A DNA stretch of 64,000 nt. It comes from Couchioplanes azureus. GTDB taxonomy: Bacteria > Actinomycetota > Actinomycetes > Mycobacteriales > Micromonosporaceae. Under the pieces are notes generated by a model. It was not told the origin of the DNA, did not search any database, and saw nothing but the letters and a program-made list of their open reading frames with translations. Shown here piece after piece: positions 1 to 7,978 of this stretch (position 1 is its first letter; the number at the start of each line of letters is the position of its first letter). Both the position numbers and the translations under genes were made by a program. Location of the stretch: NCBI RefSeq assembly GCF_014648355.1, contig NZ_BMQY01000003.1:455916-519915 (forward strand), given 5' to 3'.

Positions 1-307
1 AGCACCGCACCCCGGCCGCGGTCGCCGGCAGGAAGAACGCCATGGCGACGGCGGCGCCGGTGCTGATGACGTGTTCGTAGCGCTCGGCCTTGAACATCCG
101 CCGCGCCACCGCCAGGTCGCGCAGGACTCCGGCCATGTCCCGGCTCGTGACCGGCGGGACGAACACGACATCCTCGCCCTCGAGCAGCGAGCGGCTCTGC
201 GGGCTGTCGAACGTCACCCACCGCCGCGCGCCCACGCCGAGCCGCGGAGCCAGGTCGTGCAGCTCCGCGAGATGGCCGCCGGTCGAGGCGACGAGCATGG
301 TCGTCAC
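1..307 (-). CDS. PssD/Alg14-like glycosyltransferase subunit (3' end cut by window)
   Basis: Only the first 102 codons are present. They begin VTTMLVASTGGHLAELHD and continue with a Rossmann-like pattern ending near VISTGAAVAMAFFLP. The GGHLAEL motif near the N-terminus and the ISTGA stretch are typical of the PssD/EpsE/Alg14 family, the membrane-recruiting half of a two-part UDP-sugar transferase that adds a sugar to a polyprenyl-linked acceptor on the cytosolic face. The GTG start at 307 overlaps the PAP2 stop by 4 bp (GTGA); an ATG nine bases later is an alternative. With the PAP2 and sugar-transferase genes upstream on the same strand it looks like part of an exopolysaccharide operon. The expected partner (PssE/Alg13-like) would lie beyond base 1. 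Confidence 0.75.
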   Translation of the reverse strand, partial: MTTMLVASTGGHLAELHDLAPRLGVGARRWVTFDSPQSRSLLEGEDVVFVPPVTSRDMAGVLRDLAVARRMFKAERYEHVISTGAAVAMAFFLPATAAGVRC

Positions 308-1338
308 GCCGCCGGTACCGCCTCGGGTCGCCCTTCGCCCGTGCTCTCCCCGGCCTGCCCGCCCGCGTTCGCGCTCGCCCCGCCCGCGCTCGCCCCGCCC
401 GCGCTCGCCCCGCCCGCGCTCGCCCCGCCCGCGTTCGCGCTCGCCCCGCCCGCGTTCGCGCTCGCCCCGCCCGCGTTCGCGCTCGCCTGGCCCGCGGCGC
501 CGGTCGCCTCGGACGCCGGTCCGCTCGCCGCCGCCCCGGTTTCCGGGCGCGGATAGCGGCCGGCGAGGATGCAGACGGCGACCGCGTAGCCGAGGAACAG
601 GGCCGGCCCGAAGGTCAGGCCGCTGATGACGTCGGTGATCCAGTGCTTCTGCGTGTAGATCCGCGAGTAGCCCTCGTACGCCGCCAGCACGAACACCACC
701 GTGCCCAGCACCACGTGCCAGCGCCGGCTCAGCTTCCAGGTGAGGGCGACGAACAGGGCGATGGCCCCGAAGGTCATGACGACCCGCGCGATGCCGCCCG
801 ACGGGTACGACCCCAGCCCGGTCGGCGGGTGCCCGCGGTCCACCATGCCGGCCAGGATCGCCTGGACGTACTGCTCGAGCGGGAAGCTGAGCAGGATCGC
901 GACCAGCGGGATCCAGAAGCGCTTGCGCCACAGCACGGCGAAGACGACCGCGGCGGCCACGACCACCTTCTTGAGCGGGTCCCGGTCACCGAGCGCGGTG
1001 TAGAACCAGTTGAACTCCTCGAAGGAGGGGTTGCGCCGCTCGGTCACCCACAGCAGCACCGGCCAGTCGATCGCGTCCTCCAGGCTGTGGGCCAGCAGCC
1101 CCACGGGCCAGAACACGGCGACGATGAGCGCGGCCCAGAACAGCACGAACGCCAGCGCCGTGACGGGCCGCCCGAGCGTCACGACGAGCCCGGCGACCGC
1201 CGCCCTGGTCCGGGTGACCAGGCGTCCTCGGGCCAGGCGCCGGCCCGGCCCGTAGGCGAGCAGCGGTCCGGCCACCGCCGGAACGATGACCGACAAGGCC
1301 GCGAAAAAGTACATCAATACCACTGAAACTGTCCCCAC
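304..1338 (-). CDS. PAP2-type membrane phosphatase-like protein with repeated Gly/Ala/Ser tail
   Basis: About 344 residues with several transmembrane helices. The PAP2 (type 2 phosphatidic acid phosphatase) landmarks are a DRGHPP stretch, SYPSGGIAR and SRIYTQKHWITD. In active PAP2 enzymes the second motif is usually PSGH; here the histidine position reads Gly, so phosphatase activity is uncertain although the third-motif His and Asp are present. The likely role is dephosphorylating a polyprenyl-phosphate carrier in surface polysaccharide synthesis, inferred from the sugar transferase upstream and PssD-like gene downstream. The last ~70 residues are low complexity with repeated GGASA/GGASANA units. 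The GTG start at 1338 is used; an in-frame ATG at 1314, directly before the first helix, is equally possible because no clear ribosome-binding site is visible. Confidence 0.75.
   Translation of the reverse strand: MGTVSVVLMYFFAALSVIVPAVAGPLLAYGPGRRLARGRLVTRTRAAVAGLVVTLGRPVTALAFVLFWAALIVAVFWPVGLLAHSLEDAIDWPVLLWVTERRNPSFEEFNWFYTALGDRDPLKKVVVAAAVVFAVLWRKRFWIPLVAILLSFPLEQYVQAILAGMVDRGHPPTGLGSYPSGGIARVVMTFGAIALFVALTWKLSRRWHVVLGTVVFVLAAYEGYSRIYTQKHWITDVISGLTFGPALFLGYAVAVCILAGRYPRPETGAAASGPASEATGAAGQASANAGGASANAGGASANAGGASAGGASAGGASAGGASANAGGQAGESTGEGRPEAVPAA
351..490. repeat. In-frame minisatellite inside the PAP2 gene
   Basis: A GC-rich array of 15-bp units (cgcccgcgctcgccc) mixed with 21-bp variants carrying an extra gttcgcg. 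All units are multiples of three and encode GGASA or GGASANA on the minus strand, so copy-number change would not shift the frame. Confidence 0.85.
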
Positions 1339-1384
1339 ATCTGCGGTGTCCCGACCGCACGATCCCCTTGAATGCCGGGCGCGT

Positions 1385-2902
1385 CTAGTACGCGCCTGCG
1401 CCCCGCGTCACGACCATCACGGTCCGCATGAGGATGACCAGGTCCACGGTGAGTGACCAGTTCTCCACATACTGCAGGTCGAGCCGGATCGAGTCCTCCC
1501 ACGACAGATCCGACCGGCCGCTCACCTGCCACAGCCCGGTCATGCCCGGCTTGACCATCAACCGCCGGCGCATGTCCTGCGGGTACTGCTCCACCTCGCT
1601 GGGCAGCGGCGGCCGCGGCCCCACCAGCGACATCTCACCCAGCAGCACGTTGATGAGCTGGGGCAGCTCGTCCAGCGAATACCGGCGCAGCCAGCGGCCG
1701 GAACGGGTGATCCGGGGATCGTCACGCATCTTGAACAGCACGCCGGAGAACTCGTTCTGCTCGCGCATGGCGGCGAAGCGCGCCTCCGCGTCGGTGTGCA
1801 TCGTCCGGAACTTCACCATCCGGAACGTCTCGCCGCCCCGGGCGACGCGTACCTGCCGGAAGAAGACCGGCCCCCCGGTGTCGAGCTTGATGATCAGCGC
1901 GATCGCCAGGAAGACCGGCGCCAGCAGCACCAGCAGCAGGGCCGCCACCGAGACGTCGAAGACCGACTTGATCAGCCGCCGGCCGCCGGACAGGCGGGGG
2001 TGCTCGACGTGCATCATCGGCAGCCCGTCCACCGGGCGCACCGTGATGCGGTCGCCCGCCGTATCCACCAGCGAGGACGAGACGATCAGGTCGATGTCGT
2101 CGCGCTCCAGCTCCCAGGCCAGCCGGCGCAGCATCGGCCCGTCGAGCTCGGGGCAGGACAGCACCATGACCGTGTCGGCGCCGGCCGCGGCGGCCGAGTT
2201 GGCCGCGGCGCCGAGGGCACCGAACACCGGCACCTCCACCAGGTGCGACGCCCCGGCGAGCTGGTCGGCGGGCAGGCAGGCGCCGATGACCTGCAGGCCG
2301 TGGTGGTAGCGCCGGTGCAGCTGCCGGGTGAGCTGCGCGACCGCCGGCGCGTGGCCGAGCACCAGGACCCGGTGCATGCAGGCGCCCTTCCGGCGGGCGC
2401 GGTGCAGGATCTTGCGCAGCATGATGCGCCCGGAGAGGGACAACACGGTCGTCAGCACCAGCGCGATGAGCAGATAGCCGCGGGCGAGGTCGGCCTTGGC
2501 GACGTAGGACACCAGGGCCATGCCGACGGTCAGCCGTACGCCGGCGCGCAGGACGCGCTGGTACTCCTCGCCGCCGACGAACAGGACGCGCCGCTCGTAC
2601 GCATGCGTCAGCGCCAGCAGGCCCACCCAGAGCGGCGGGATGAGCGCGGACAGCGCGAGATACCAGTCCGCGTACGCGGCGCCCTGGAAGCGCAGCACGA
2701 AGGCGGCCAGGGTGGCCACCAGCGTCGCTCCGAAGTCGACGATCAGGAGCAGCTTGACGTAGCGCGCCTCCCAGACCCACCGGTCGGCGTGCCCTCGCCC
2801 CCAGACGTCGCCGAGATCCCTGTCGCCGACGTCCGGGTAGTCTGAAATTTTCGGTATGTCCTGAGTGTCGGCGTTCCCCGCCGTCGTTCCCGTCGTTGTC
2901 AC
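1385..2902 (-). CDS. Polyprenyl-phosphate sugar-1-phosphate transferase (WbaP/ExoY type)
   Basis: 505 residues. The N-terminal half carries about four or five hydrophobic segments starting near YVKLLLIVDFGATLV, then a CoA-binding-like domain (HRVLVLGHAPAVAQL). The C-terminal ~190 residues are a bacterial sugar transferase domain: a re-entrant helix (KSVFDVSVAALLLVLLA), KFRTMHTDAE, RRYSLDELPQLINVL and GEMSLVGPRPPLP. The enzyme moves a hexose-1-phosphate from a nucleotide sugar to undecaprenyl phosphate, the priming step of exopolysaccharide or capsule synthesis. The GTG at 2902 was chosen because GGAGG lies about 10 bases upstream; the frame stays open further upstream without support. It heads a same-strand run with the PAP2 and PssD-like genes. 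Confidence 0.9.
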   Translation of the reverse strand: MTTTGTTAGNADTQDIPKISDYPDVGDRDLGDVWGRGHADRWVWEARYVKLLLIVDFGATLVATLAAFVLRFQGAAYADWYLALSALIPPLWVGLLALTHAYERRVLFVGGEEYQRVLRAGVRLTVGMALVSYVAKADLARGYLLIALVLTTVLSLSGRIMLRKILHRARRKGACMHRVLVLGHAPAVAQLTRQLHRRYHHGLQVIGACLPADQLAGASHLVEVPVFGALGAAANSAAAAGADTVMVLSCPELDGPMLRRLAWELERDDIDLIVSSSLVDTAGDRITVRPVDGLPMMHVEHPRLSGGRRLIKSVFDVSVAALLLVLLAPVFLAIALIIKLDTGGPVFFRQVRVARGGETFRMVKFRTMHTDAEARFAAMREQNEFSGVLFKMRDDPRITRSGRWLRRYSLDELPQLINVLLGEMSLVGPRPPLPSEVEQYPQDMRRRLMVKPGMTGLWQVSGRSDLSWEDSIRLDLQYVENWSLTVDLVILMRTVMVVTRGAGAY

Positions 2903-3789
2903 GACGCCTCTGCCTCCGGTGAGACCCCACGCCCACTCGGCAATTTCGCGCACACCACTTGTTCCACGCCCCCCACCCCTTGGCCCACAACAAACAAGCG
3001 CAAGGACGCCTTGGCGGTGAACGCTAGACGAGGAACGGGTTAAAGCCGACCCCGCGTGTCGCAATCTTTACTTGGGTCGCTGGCAAATTTCGGATGCCGT
3101 CGCGCGACGCATCCTGTGCATTGCAGGTGAACTCGCCTCTACAACGGACAAACTACCAGTCAAACCGAGAGTGACGGAAGACTTGACATGGCCGTCAATA
3201 TATGACCGTTTCCTCCGCATTGGCCGCCGTCATTTGTCCGGTACGGGGAGCCGCGATTCCGCACCGTGACACAGTCGCCCCGGAGCGCACTCGCCGGGCT
3301 CGTATGATCTTCGATGAGAAGTCGATCGTCCGGACTGGAATGAACCACCCGGTCGGGAGACGCCCGCGCCGATCGGCCCACTTGACAGGGATCGACGCGT
3401 CGGCATGCGTCCGGGATGAAGGACTATGATCCGATTCGGCCAGCGAGGTGCGCAGCCGCCGGGCCGGCCCCGGCGAACATCCCGGTGCCCGGCACCGACG
3501 ATCGGCGCAGCGCCCCGGCCGAACGGACGGCCCGTCCCCGCCGCGCCGCCCCGCGGCCGTCCTCCTGCCCCGCGGCCATCCGACTGCCGCGCGGCCGTGC
3601 GACTGCCCGGCCGCCGTCGGCTTGCCCCGGTTTGCCCTACCGCGGTCGGGCGGCGCTGTCGCCGTCGGACTGCTCAGCCGCCGTCGGTTGCCCTGCCGCC
3701 GTCGCGGTCGCCCTGCCGGACTTCTTCACCACTCCTGGGTGCGGCGCTCACTCGCCGCGAGGGACCGGTGCGGCAACCCGCAGTGCCCG
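2903..3789. other. Long intergenic region upstream of the sugar transferase
   Basis: No convincing gene in 887 bp. Bases 2950-3400 are less GC-rich than the surroundings and must carry the promoter of the minus-strand polysaccharide genes. TTGACA occurs at 3183 and 3382 on the plus strand, but neither has a well-spaced -10 box. Bases 3470-3770 are a low-complexity block of imperfect ccgcggcc/ctgccc repeats; the open frames over it are composition artefacts. Confidence 0.6.
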
Positions 3790-4647
3790 CTACTCCCAGC
3801 GGAACTTGCGGGCGGCGGCCGTGAGGGCGACGGCCGCCCACACGGTGAGGCTCAGCCAGATCGTGCCGGGCACGGCCGCGCCGTCGGTGAGGGTGTTCCG
3901 CAGGGCCTCGGCGTGGGCGGCGAGCGGCAGCAGGAAGTGACCCGCCGCACCCAGATCCGGCGCCGCGAACATGATGCCGCCGGCCGCGAGCATCAGGACG
4001 TAGATCAACGTGGCCGCCGCGGTGACCGTCTCGGGACGGAGCAGGCTCGCGATGAGCAGGGCCAGGCCGCAGTAGGCGGCCGTCGCCAGAACGGTGACGC
4101 CGAGGGCCGGCAGCAGCTGGGACGGCTCCGGGCGCCAGCCGGCGGCGACGCCGACCAGGGCGAGCGCCAGCGTCTGCAGTGCGACGAGGCAGAGGATCGC
4201 CGCCGTCTTGGAGAACAGCAGACCGGGCCGGGTGAGCGGCGAGGCGCCGAGCCGCTTGAGCACGCCGTAGCTGCGCTCGTAGCCGGTGGTGATCGCCTGC
4301 CCGGTGAAGGCCGTGGACATGACGGTGAGCGCGAGGACGCCCGGGACGACGTAGCCCAGCCGGTCGTCGGTGGGCAGGTTGGTCGCCCGGGTGAGCCCGG
4401 CGCCGAGCAGGACGAGCAGCGGGACTCCCATGGCGAGCACCACGGCCTCGCCGCGCCGGGCGGTCAGGAGCAACTCCATGCGGATCTGCTTGCGCAGGAT
4501 CGCCCGCATGGGTGCGCGGCCGGGCGCCGGCGTGAACGTGCCACCGCCCGCGGGCGGGAAGGTGCCACCGCCTGCCGGAATGAACGTGCCACCACCCGCA
4601 GGCGGGAAGGCGCCGTTGCCCGCGGGCTTGCTGGCGCTGCTGCTCAT
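3790..4647 (-). CDS. ABC-2 type transporter permease
   Basis: 285 residues. After a 45-residue Gly/Pro-rich cytosolic tail come about six transmembrane helices with the ABC-2 layout (GEAVVLAMGVPLLVLLGAG; VVPGVLALTVMSTAFTGQAI; LLIASLLRPETVTAAATLIYV; the last near TIWLSLTVWAAVALT). It is the membrane half of an exporter with the ATPase upstream. The ATG start overlaps the ATPase stop by 4 bp (ATGA), implying translational coupling. The tail holds three to four copies of GGGTF-PA, which is unusual and looks like a minisatellite expansion. Substrate unknown; such two-gene ABC-2 systems often export antibiotics or lipids. Confidence 0.88.
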   Translation of the reverse strand: MSSSASKPAGNGAFPPAGGGTFIPAGGGTFPPAGGGTFTPAPGRAPMRAILRKQIRMELLLTARRGEAVVLAMGVPLLVLLGAGLTRATNLPTDDRLGYVVPGVLALTVMSTAFTGQAITTGYERSYGVLKRLGASPLTRPGLLFSKTAAILCLVALQTLALALVGVAAGWRPEPSQLLPALGVTVLATAAYCGLALLIASLLRPETVTAAATLIYVLMLAAGGIMFAAPDLGAAGHFLLPLAAHAEALRNTLTDGAAVPGTIWLSLTVWAAVALTAAARKFRWE

Positions 4648-5558
4648 CGGGTCGCTCCGGCGGTCAGGGCGAGGTAGACGTCCTCGAGGGTCCGGCGGCG
4701 GGTGTTGACCGCGGTCACCTGGGCCCCGGCCTCGGCGAACCAGGCCAGCACCGCCGCGATCGCCTCGGTGTCGAGGGCACCGGCGACCGTGTAGTCGCCC
4801 GGGGACCCCTCCGCGACCGTGGCGTCGAGGCGGGCCGCCAGGGCGGCGACGGGGAGGGCCGGATCCGCGCGTACGTGCAGGAGGTCGATGCCGGCCGCGG
4901 CGGTCAGCTCGGCGGGGGTGCCCGTGGCCGCCACCACCCCGTTGTCCATGATCACGACGTGATCGGCCAGGCTCTCGGCCTCGTCGAGCAGATGGGTGGT
5001 CAGCAGCACCGACACCCCGTCCGCGCGGAGGCTGTCGACGAGTTGCCAGGTGGTCTGCCGCGCGCCGACGTCCATTCCGGCGGTCGGCTCGTCGAGGAAC
5101 ACGAGCTCGGGACGCCCCACGAGGGCGACGGCGAGCGAGAGCCGCTGCTGTTCGCCGCCGGAGAGGCGCCGGAAGGTGGTCTTGGCGAACTTCCGCAGGC
5201 CCAGCCGGTCGAGCAGCATGTCCACATCGAGCGGATTCGCCGCGTACGAGGCGAAGAGCCGCAGGATCTCGCCCGCGGTGGCCCAGGGGTAGACGCCCCC
5301 GGACTGCAGCATGATCCCCAGGCGCGGCATCAGGGCGTCGTGGTCGGCGACCGGGTCCAGCCCGAGGACCCGGACCGAGCCGCCGTCCGGGCCGCGGAAA
5401 CCCTCGCAGACCTGCAGGAGACTGGTCTTCCCGGCGCCGTTGTTGCCCAGCAGCGCGAGGATGGACCCGCGCGGGACGGTCAGGGAGACTCCGTCGACGG
5501 CGGTGACATCGCCGTATCTGACGACGACGTCCTGCACCTCGACGGCGGCCTCGACCAT
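4644..5558 (-). CDS. ABC transporter ATP-binding protein
   Basis: 304 residues with a complete nucleotide-binding domain: Walker A GNNGAGKTS at residues 38-46, signature LSGGEQQR from about 132, Walker B LVFLDEP followed by TAGMD, and the H-loop His in LLTTHLLDEAES. The C-terminal ~80 residues resemble the extra domain of DrrA/CcmA-type exporter ATPases. It energises the permease encoded directly downstream. The ATG at 5558 gives the family start (MVEAAVEVQDVVVRYG); longer readings run into non-coding repeats. A CelR/CebR-type palindrome lies 170 bp upstream of the start. Confidence 0.92.
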   Translation of the reverse strand: MVEAAVEVQDVVVRYGDVTAVDGVSLTVPRGSILALLGNNGAGKTSLLQVCEGFRGPDGGSVRVLGLDPVADHDALMPRLGIMLQSGGVYPWATAGEILRLFASYAANPLDVDMLLDRLGLRKFAKTTFRRLSGGEQQRLSLAVALVGRPELVFLDEPTAGMDVGARQTTWQLVDSLRADGVSVLLTTHLLDEAESLADHVVIMDNGVVAATGTPAELTAAAGIDLLHVRADPALPVAALAARLDATVAEGSPGDYTVAGALDTEAIAAVLAWFAEAGAQVTAVNTRRRTLEDVYLALTAGATR

Positions 5559-5727
5559 GGACGAAACTGTACTGGCTGGGCAGGACGGCGCCGCCGCGCC
5601 TCCGGCCGGTGTGGCCCACGTCCTGCACGCGCCGCGGATCGCACGGCCGGCCGCGGTATGCCGGCATCGACGAAGCCCGCACCCGCACGACTGACGCCGA
5701 GTGCGCGAACGTGGCCGGTTGCGACCT

Positions 5728-5741
5728 TGGGAGCGCTCCCA
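5728..5741. promoter_or_regulatory. Perfect CelR/CebR-type LacI-family operator (TGGGAGCGCTCCCA)
   Basis: A perfect 14-bp palindrome identical to the operator established for the cellobiose-responsive LacI regulators CelR (Thermobifida) and CebR (Streptomyces). It lies between the ABC ATPase (minus, starts 5558) and RNase HI (plus, starts 6112). Neither is an obvious cellulose-utilisation gene, so the target is unclear; the ABC exporter is nearest. Confidence 0.6.
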
Positions 5742-5830
5742 TACGCTCCGGGAGAGCGGGACAGGCCGGCGACCCGGACCGGTTCCCCCCGGCAGGCCTG
5801 TCCGCGTCACGCAGGCCCCCGGGCCGGCGG

Positions 5831-5945
5831 CCTGACACCCGCGCCACCCGGCGCCTGACACCCGCGCCACCCGGCGCCTGACACCCGCGCCACCCGGCGC
5901 CTGACACCCGCGCCACCCGGCGCCTGACACCCGCGCCACCCGGCG
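5831..5945. repeat. Five perfect tandem copies of a 23-bp unit
   Basis: The unit cctgacacccgcgccacccg+gcg is repeated five times without a mismatch (5831, 5854, 5877, 5900, 5923), then breaks down at cctggcgcg. The 23-bp period is not a multiple of three and no gene covers it. The rest of 5559-6111 shows no gene. Confidence 0.95.
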
Positions 5946-6111
5946 CCTGGCGCGCGGTGCGCGCTCACCCCGTCGACCGCTCCGACGCCCACCTGGCGGC
6001 GTGCCGCGGATGACCGCCTTCGTCGTGGTGCGGTCGGCCCGCTTCCGCAACCTGCCGTGAGTGCTGGTGCTGCGGGCCGGCGTGGCGGTGGCGCTGGGTA
6101 GGGTGCTGCCC

Positions 6112-6573
6112 ATGACGGGCTCGGTCACGGCGGTGGAGATCTTCACGGATGGCGCCTGCGTGCCGAATCCCGGGCCCGGCGGCTGGGGTGCCGTGCTGCG
6201 CTGGGGCACCCGGGAGAAGGACCTCTGCGGCGGGGAGGCCACGCCGACCACCAACAACCGGATGGAGCTGATGGCGCCCATCCGCGCGCTCGAGAGCCTG
6301 ACCCGGGCGCCGTTGCCGGTCCTGCTCTACACCGACAGCATCTACGTCCGCGACGGCATCACGAAGTGGCTGCCGCGCTGGAAGGCCAACGGCTGGCTGA
6401 CCTCGGCCCGGCAGCCGGTGAAGAACGTCGACCTCTGGCAGCGCCTCGACGCGGCCGTGCGCCGTCACGAGGTGCAGTGGCACTGGGTGAAGGGACACGC
6501 CGGCCACCCGGAGAACGAGCGCGCCGACCGCCTCGCCGCCCGCGGCCTCCAGGAAGCCCTGGCCGCCCGCTGA
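6112..6573 (+). CDS. rnhA: Ribonuclease HI
   Basis: 153 residues, the usual length. The carboxylates of the RNase H active site are visible: D13 in IFTDGACV, E52 in NRMELM, D75 in LYTDSIYV and the C-terminal NERAD aspartate, with the loop His in GHAGHPENE. It degrades the RNA strand of RNA-DNA hybrids such as primers and R-loops in the cytoplasm. The ATG at 6112 gives the canonical N-terminus ([16 protein letters not shown]); an in-frame GTG at 6061 would add 17 non-conserved residues. Stands alone, convergent with the next minus-strand gene. Confidence 0.93.
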   Translation: MTGSVTAVEIFTDGACVPNPGPGGWGAVLRWGTREKDLCGGEATPTTNNRMELMAPIRALESLTRAPLPVLLYTDSIYVRDGITKWLPRWKANGWLTSARQPVKNVDLWQRLDAAVRRHEVQWHWVKGHAGHPENERADRLAARGLQEALAAR

Positions 6574-6604
6574 GCCGCAGACCGCTAGCGATCGCAGGCG
6601 CCGC

Positions 6605-7228
6605 TCAGGAGGAACGCGGCCGCGGAACGAACGGCAGCCGCGTCGTATCCCCGTCCTCGCCAGCGGCCGCCCCGGCCGCCCCGGTCGCCCCGGCGCCGCT
6701 TGCCGCCGCGCCGCTTGCCGCCGCGCCGATCGCCGCGCCGGTCGCCGCGGTCGCCGCGTCGTCCCCGGCGACGACGGCCGCCGCCGGCGCGGCACCCGGC
6801 ACCTTGGCCCGGGCGACGCGGTCGGGCGCCAGGCGGTAGGTCGCCGCCTGCACCAGCTCGTCGGGAACGAGATGCCGCCCGCCGTCCGAATCCCCGGCGA
6901 CCTCGGGCCGCGTCACCGCCGCCGACGACCCGCCCGGACCCACCGCCGACGACGACCCGCCCCGAGCGACCGCCGCCGACGGCCCGCCCGGGGCCGGTGG
7001 CGCGGGTCGGACGGCCGCCGTGCCGCGGGCCGCCCGGCGGGGGCCGATCAGGCGCGCCGCCGTGCTGAAGACGCTGCGGGTGGCGGTCTCGTAGCCGTCC
7101 CGGTAGGCCTCGTCGCGGTCCAGGCCCGTGCGATACCACTGGTGCAGGCGGCCCACCGCGTACCCGATGCAGGCGGTGCACGCGGCGAGGAGCGAGATCA
7201 GCAAGGCGTCGTGTCCGGGGGCGGCCAT
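6605..7228 (-). CDS. Hypothetical membrane-anchored protein with Ala/Gly-rich linkers
   Basis: 207 residues. One hydrophobic helix (ALLISLLAACTACIGYAVG) near the N-terminus is followed by a short charged region (HQWYRTGLDRDEAYRDGYETATRSVF). After that come long Gly/Ala/Ser/Pro stretches flanking a short conserved-looking block (LVPDELVQAATYRLAPDRVARAKVPG). No known domain is recognised. The 3' part contains repeated GAAASGAAASGAG-type units. Start set at the ATG just before the helix. Probably an envelope-associated protein; function unknown. Confidence 0.6.
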   Translation of the reverse strand: MAAPGHDALLISLLAACTACIGYAVGRLHQWYRTGLDRDEAYRDGYETATRSVFSTAARLIGPRRAARGTAAVRPAPPAPGGPSAAVARGGSSSAVGPGGSSAAVTRPEVAGDSDGGRHLVPDELVQAATYRLAPDRVARAKVPGAAPAAAVVAGDDAATAATGAAIGAAASGAAASGAGATGAAGAAAGEDGDTTRLPFVPRPRSS

Positions 7229-7390
7229 GCGACAGATTCTCACCAAGGGCATAGACCGGGAGCTATAGCCCGTTTGACGTACCCCGATCGGTCGACAGGA
7301 AAGGTTGCCCACAGAGCCGGAGCTCCCGGCGGTCGGTCCTGCGCTGTCCGTGTGCGTCGCCGGTGCGGGACGGAGACCTAAGCTCGTCCG

Positions 7391-7972
7391 GTGCCGACCG
7401 ATCTCTACATCTCGACGGACATCGAGGCGGACGGCCCGATCCCGGGCCCGTACTCGATGCTGTCGCTGGGTATGGCCGCGGCCGCGACGTACGACGGCAC
7501 CACCTTCCGCCGCCTGGAGACCGAGACCTTCTACCGGGAGCTGCAGCCGATCTCGCCCGAGTTCGTCCCCGAGGCCCTGGCGGTCTCCGGGCTGGACCGG
7601 GCGGCGCTGGCCCGCACCGGGGCCGCCCCGGCGGTGGCGATGGCGGAGAACGTGGCGTGGCTGGCGGAGCTGGCCGGGCGGTACCGGGCCCGCCCGGTCT
7701 TCGTCGGCTATCCGCTCGGCTTCGACTGGATGTTCACGTACTGGTATCAGGTGCGGTTCACGGGTGGCTCGCCGTTCGGTCACTCCGGTCATCTGGACAT
7801 GAAGACGCTGTTCGCCCACAAGGCGCGCCGGCCGGTACGGGCGGTCGGCAAGCGGTCGATGCCGGCGGAGCTGCTGGGCGGGCGCCGCCACACCCATCAT
7901 GCGCTGGACGACGCGATCGAGCAGGCGGAGCTCTTCTGCAACCTCGTGGAGTGGCCCGGCCCGGCGGCGTGA
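7391..7972 (+). CDS. DEDD-type 3'-5' exonuclease-like protein
   Basis: 193 residues with an RNase H-like exonuclease pattern: first motif STDIEADGP (Asp and Glu), second region VGYPLGFDWMF, third HHALDDAIEQAEL with the His-x4-Asp arrangement of DEDDh exonucleases. DnaQ-fold proteins of this size trim DNA or RNA 3' ends; the substrate cannot be told from sequence. GTG start at 7391, supported by the motif near the N-terminus. Convergent with the LigD-type gene, with only 6 bp between stops. Confidence 0.72.
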   Translation: MPTDLYISTDIEADGPIPGPYSMLSLGMAAAATYDGTTFRRLETETFYRELQPISPEFVPEALAVSGLDRAALARTGAAPAVAMAENVAWLAELAGRYRARPVFVGYPLGFDWMFTYWYQVRFTGGSPFGHSGHLDMKTLFAHKARRPVRAVGKRSMPAELLGGRRHTHHALDDAIEQAELFCNLVEWPGPAA

Positions 7973-7978
7973 CGGGCC

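Noticed and set aside
71..626. Plus-strand open frames rich in Ala/Pro or Arg/Ser over the PAP2 repeat
   Set aside because: Mirror frames of a GC-rich repeat inside a real minus-strand gene.
3183..3210. TTGACA with ATATATG as a promoter
   Set aside because: Spacing to any -10-like hexamer is wrong (about 10 bp) and no plus-strand gene follows.
3416..4677. Plus-strand frames across the 3470-3780 satellite and the ABC permease
   Set aside because: Composition-driven frames without start signals or domain content, antisense to a clear permease.
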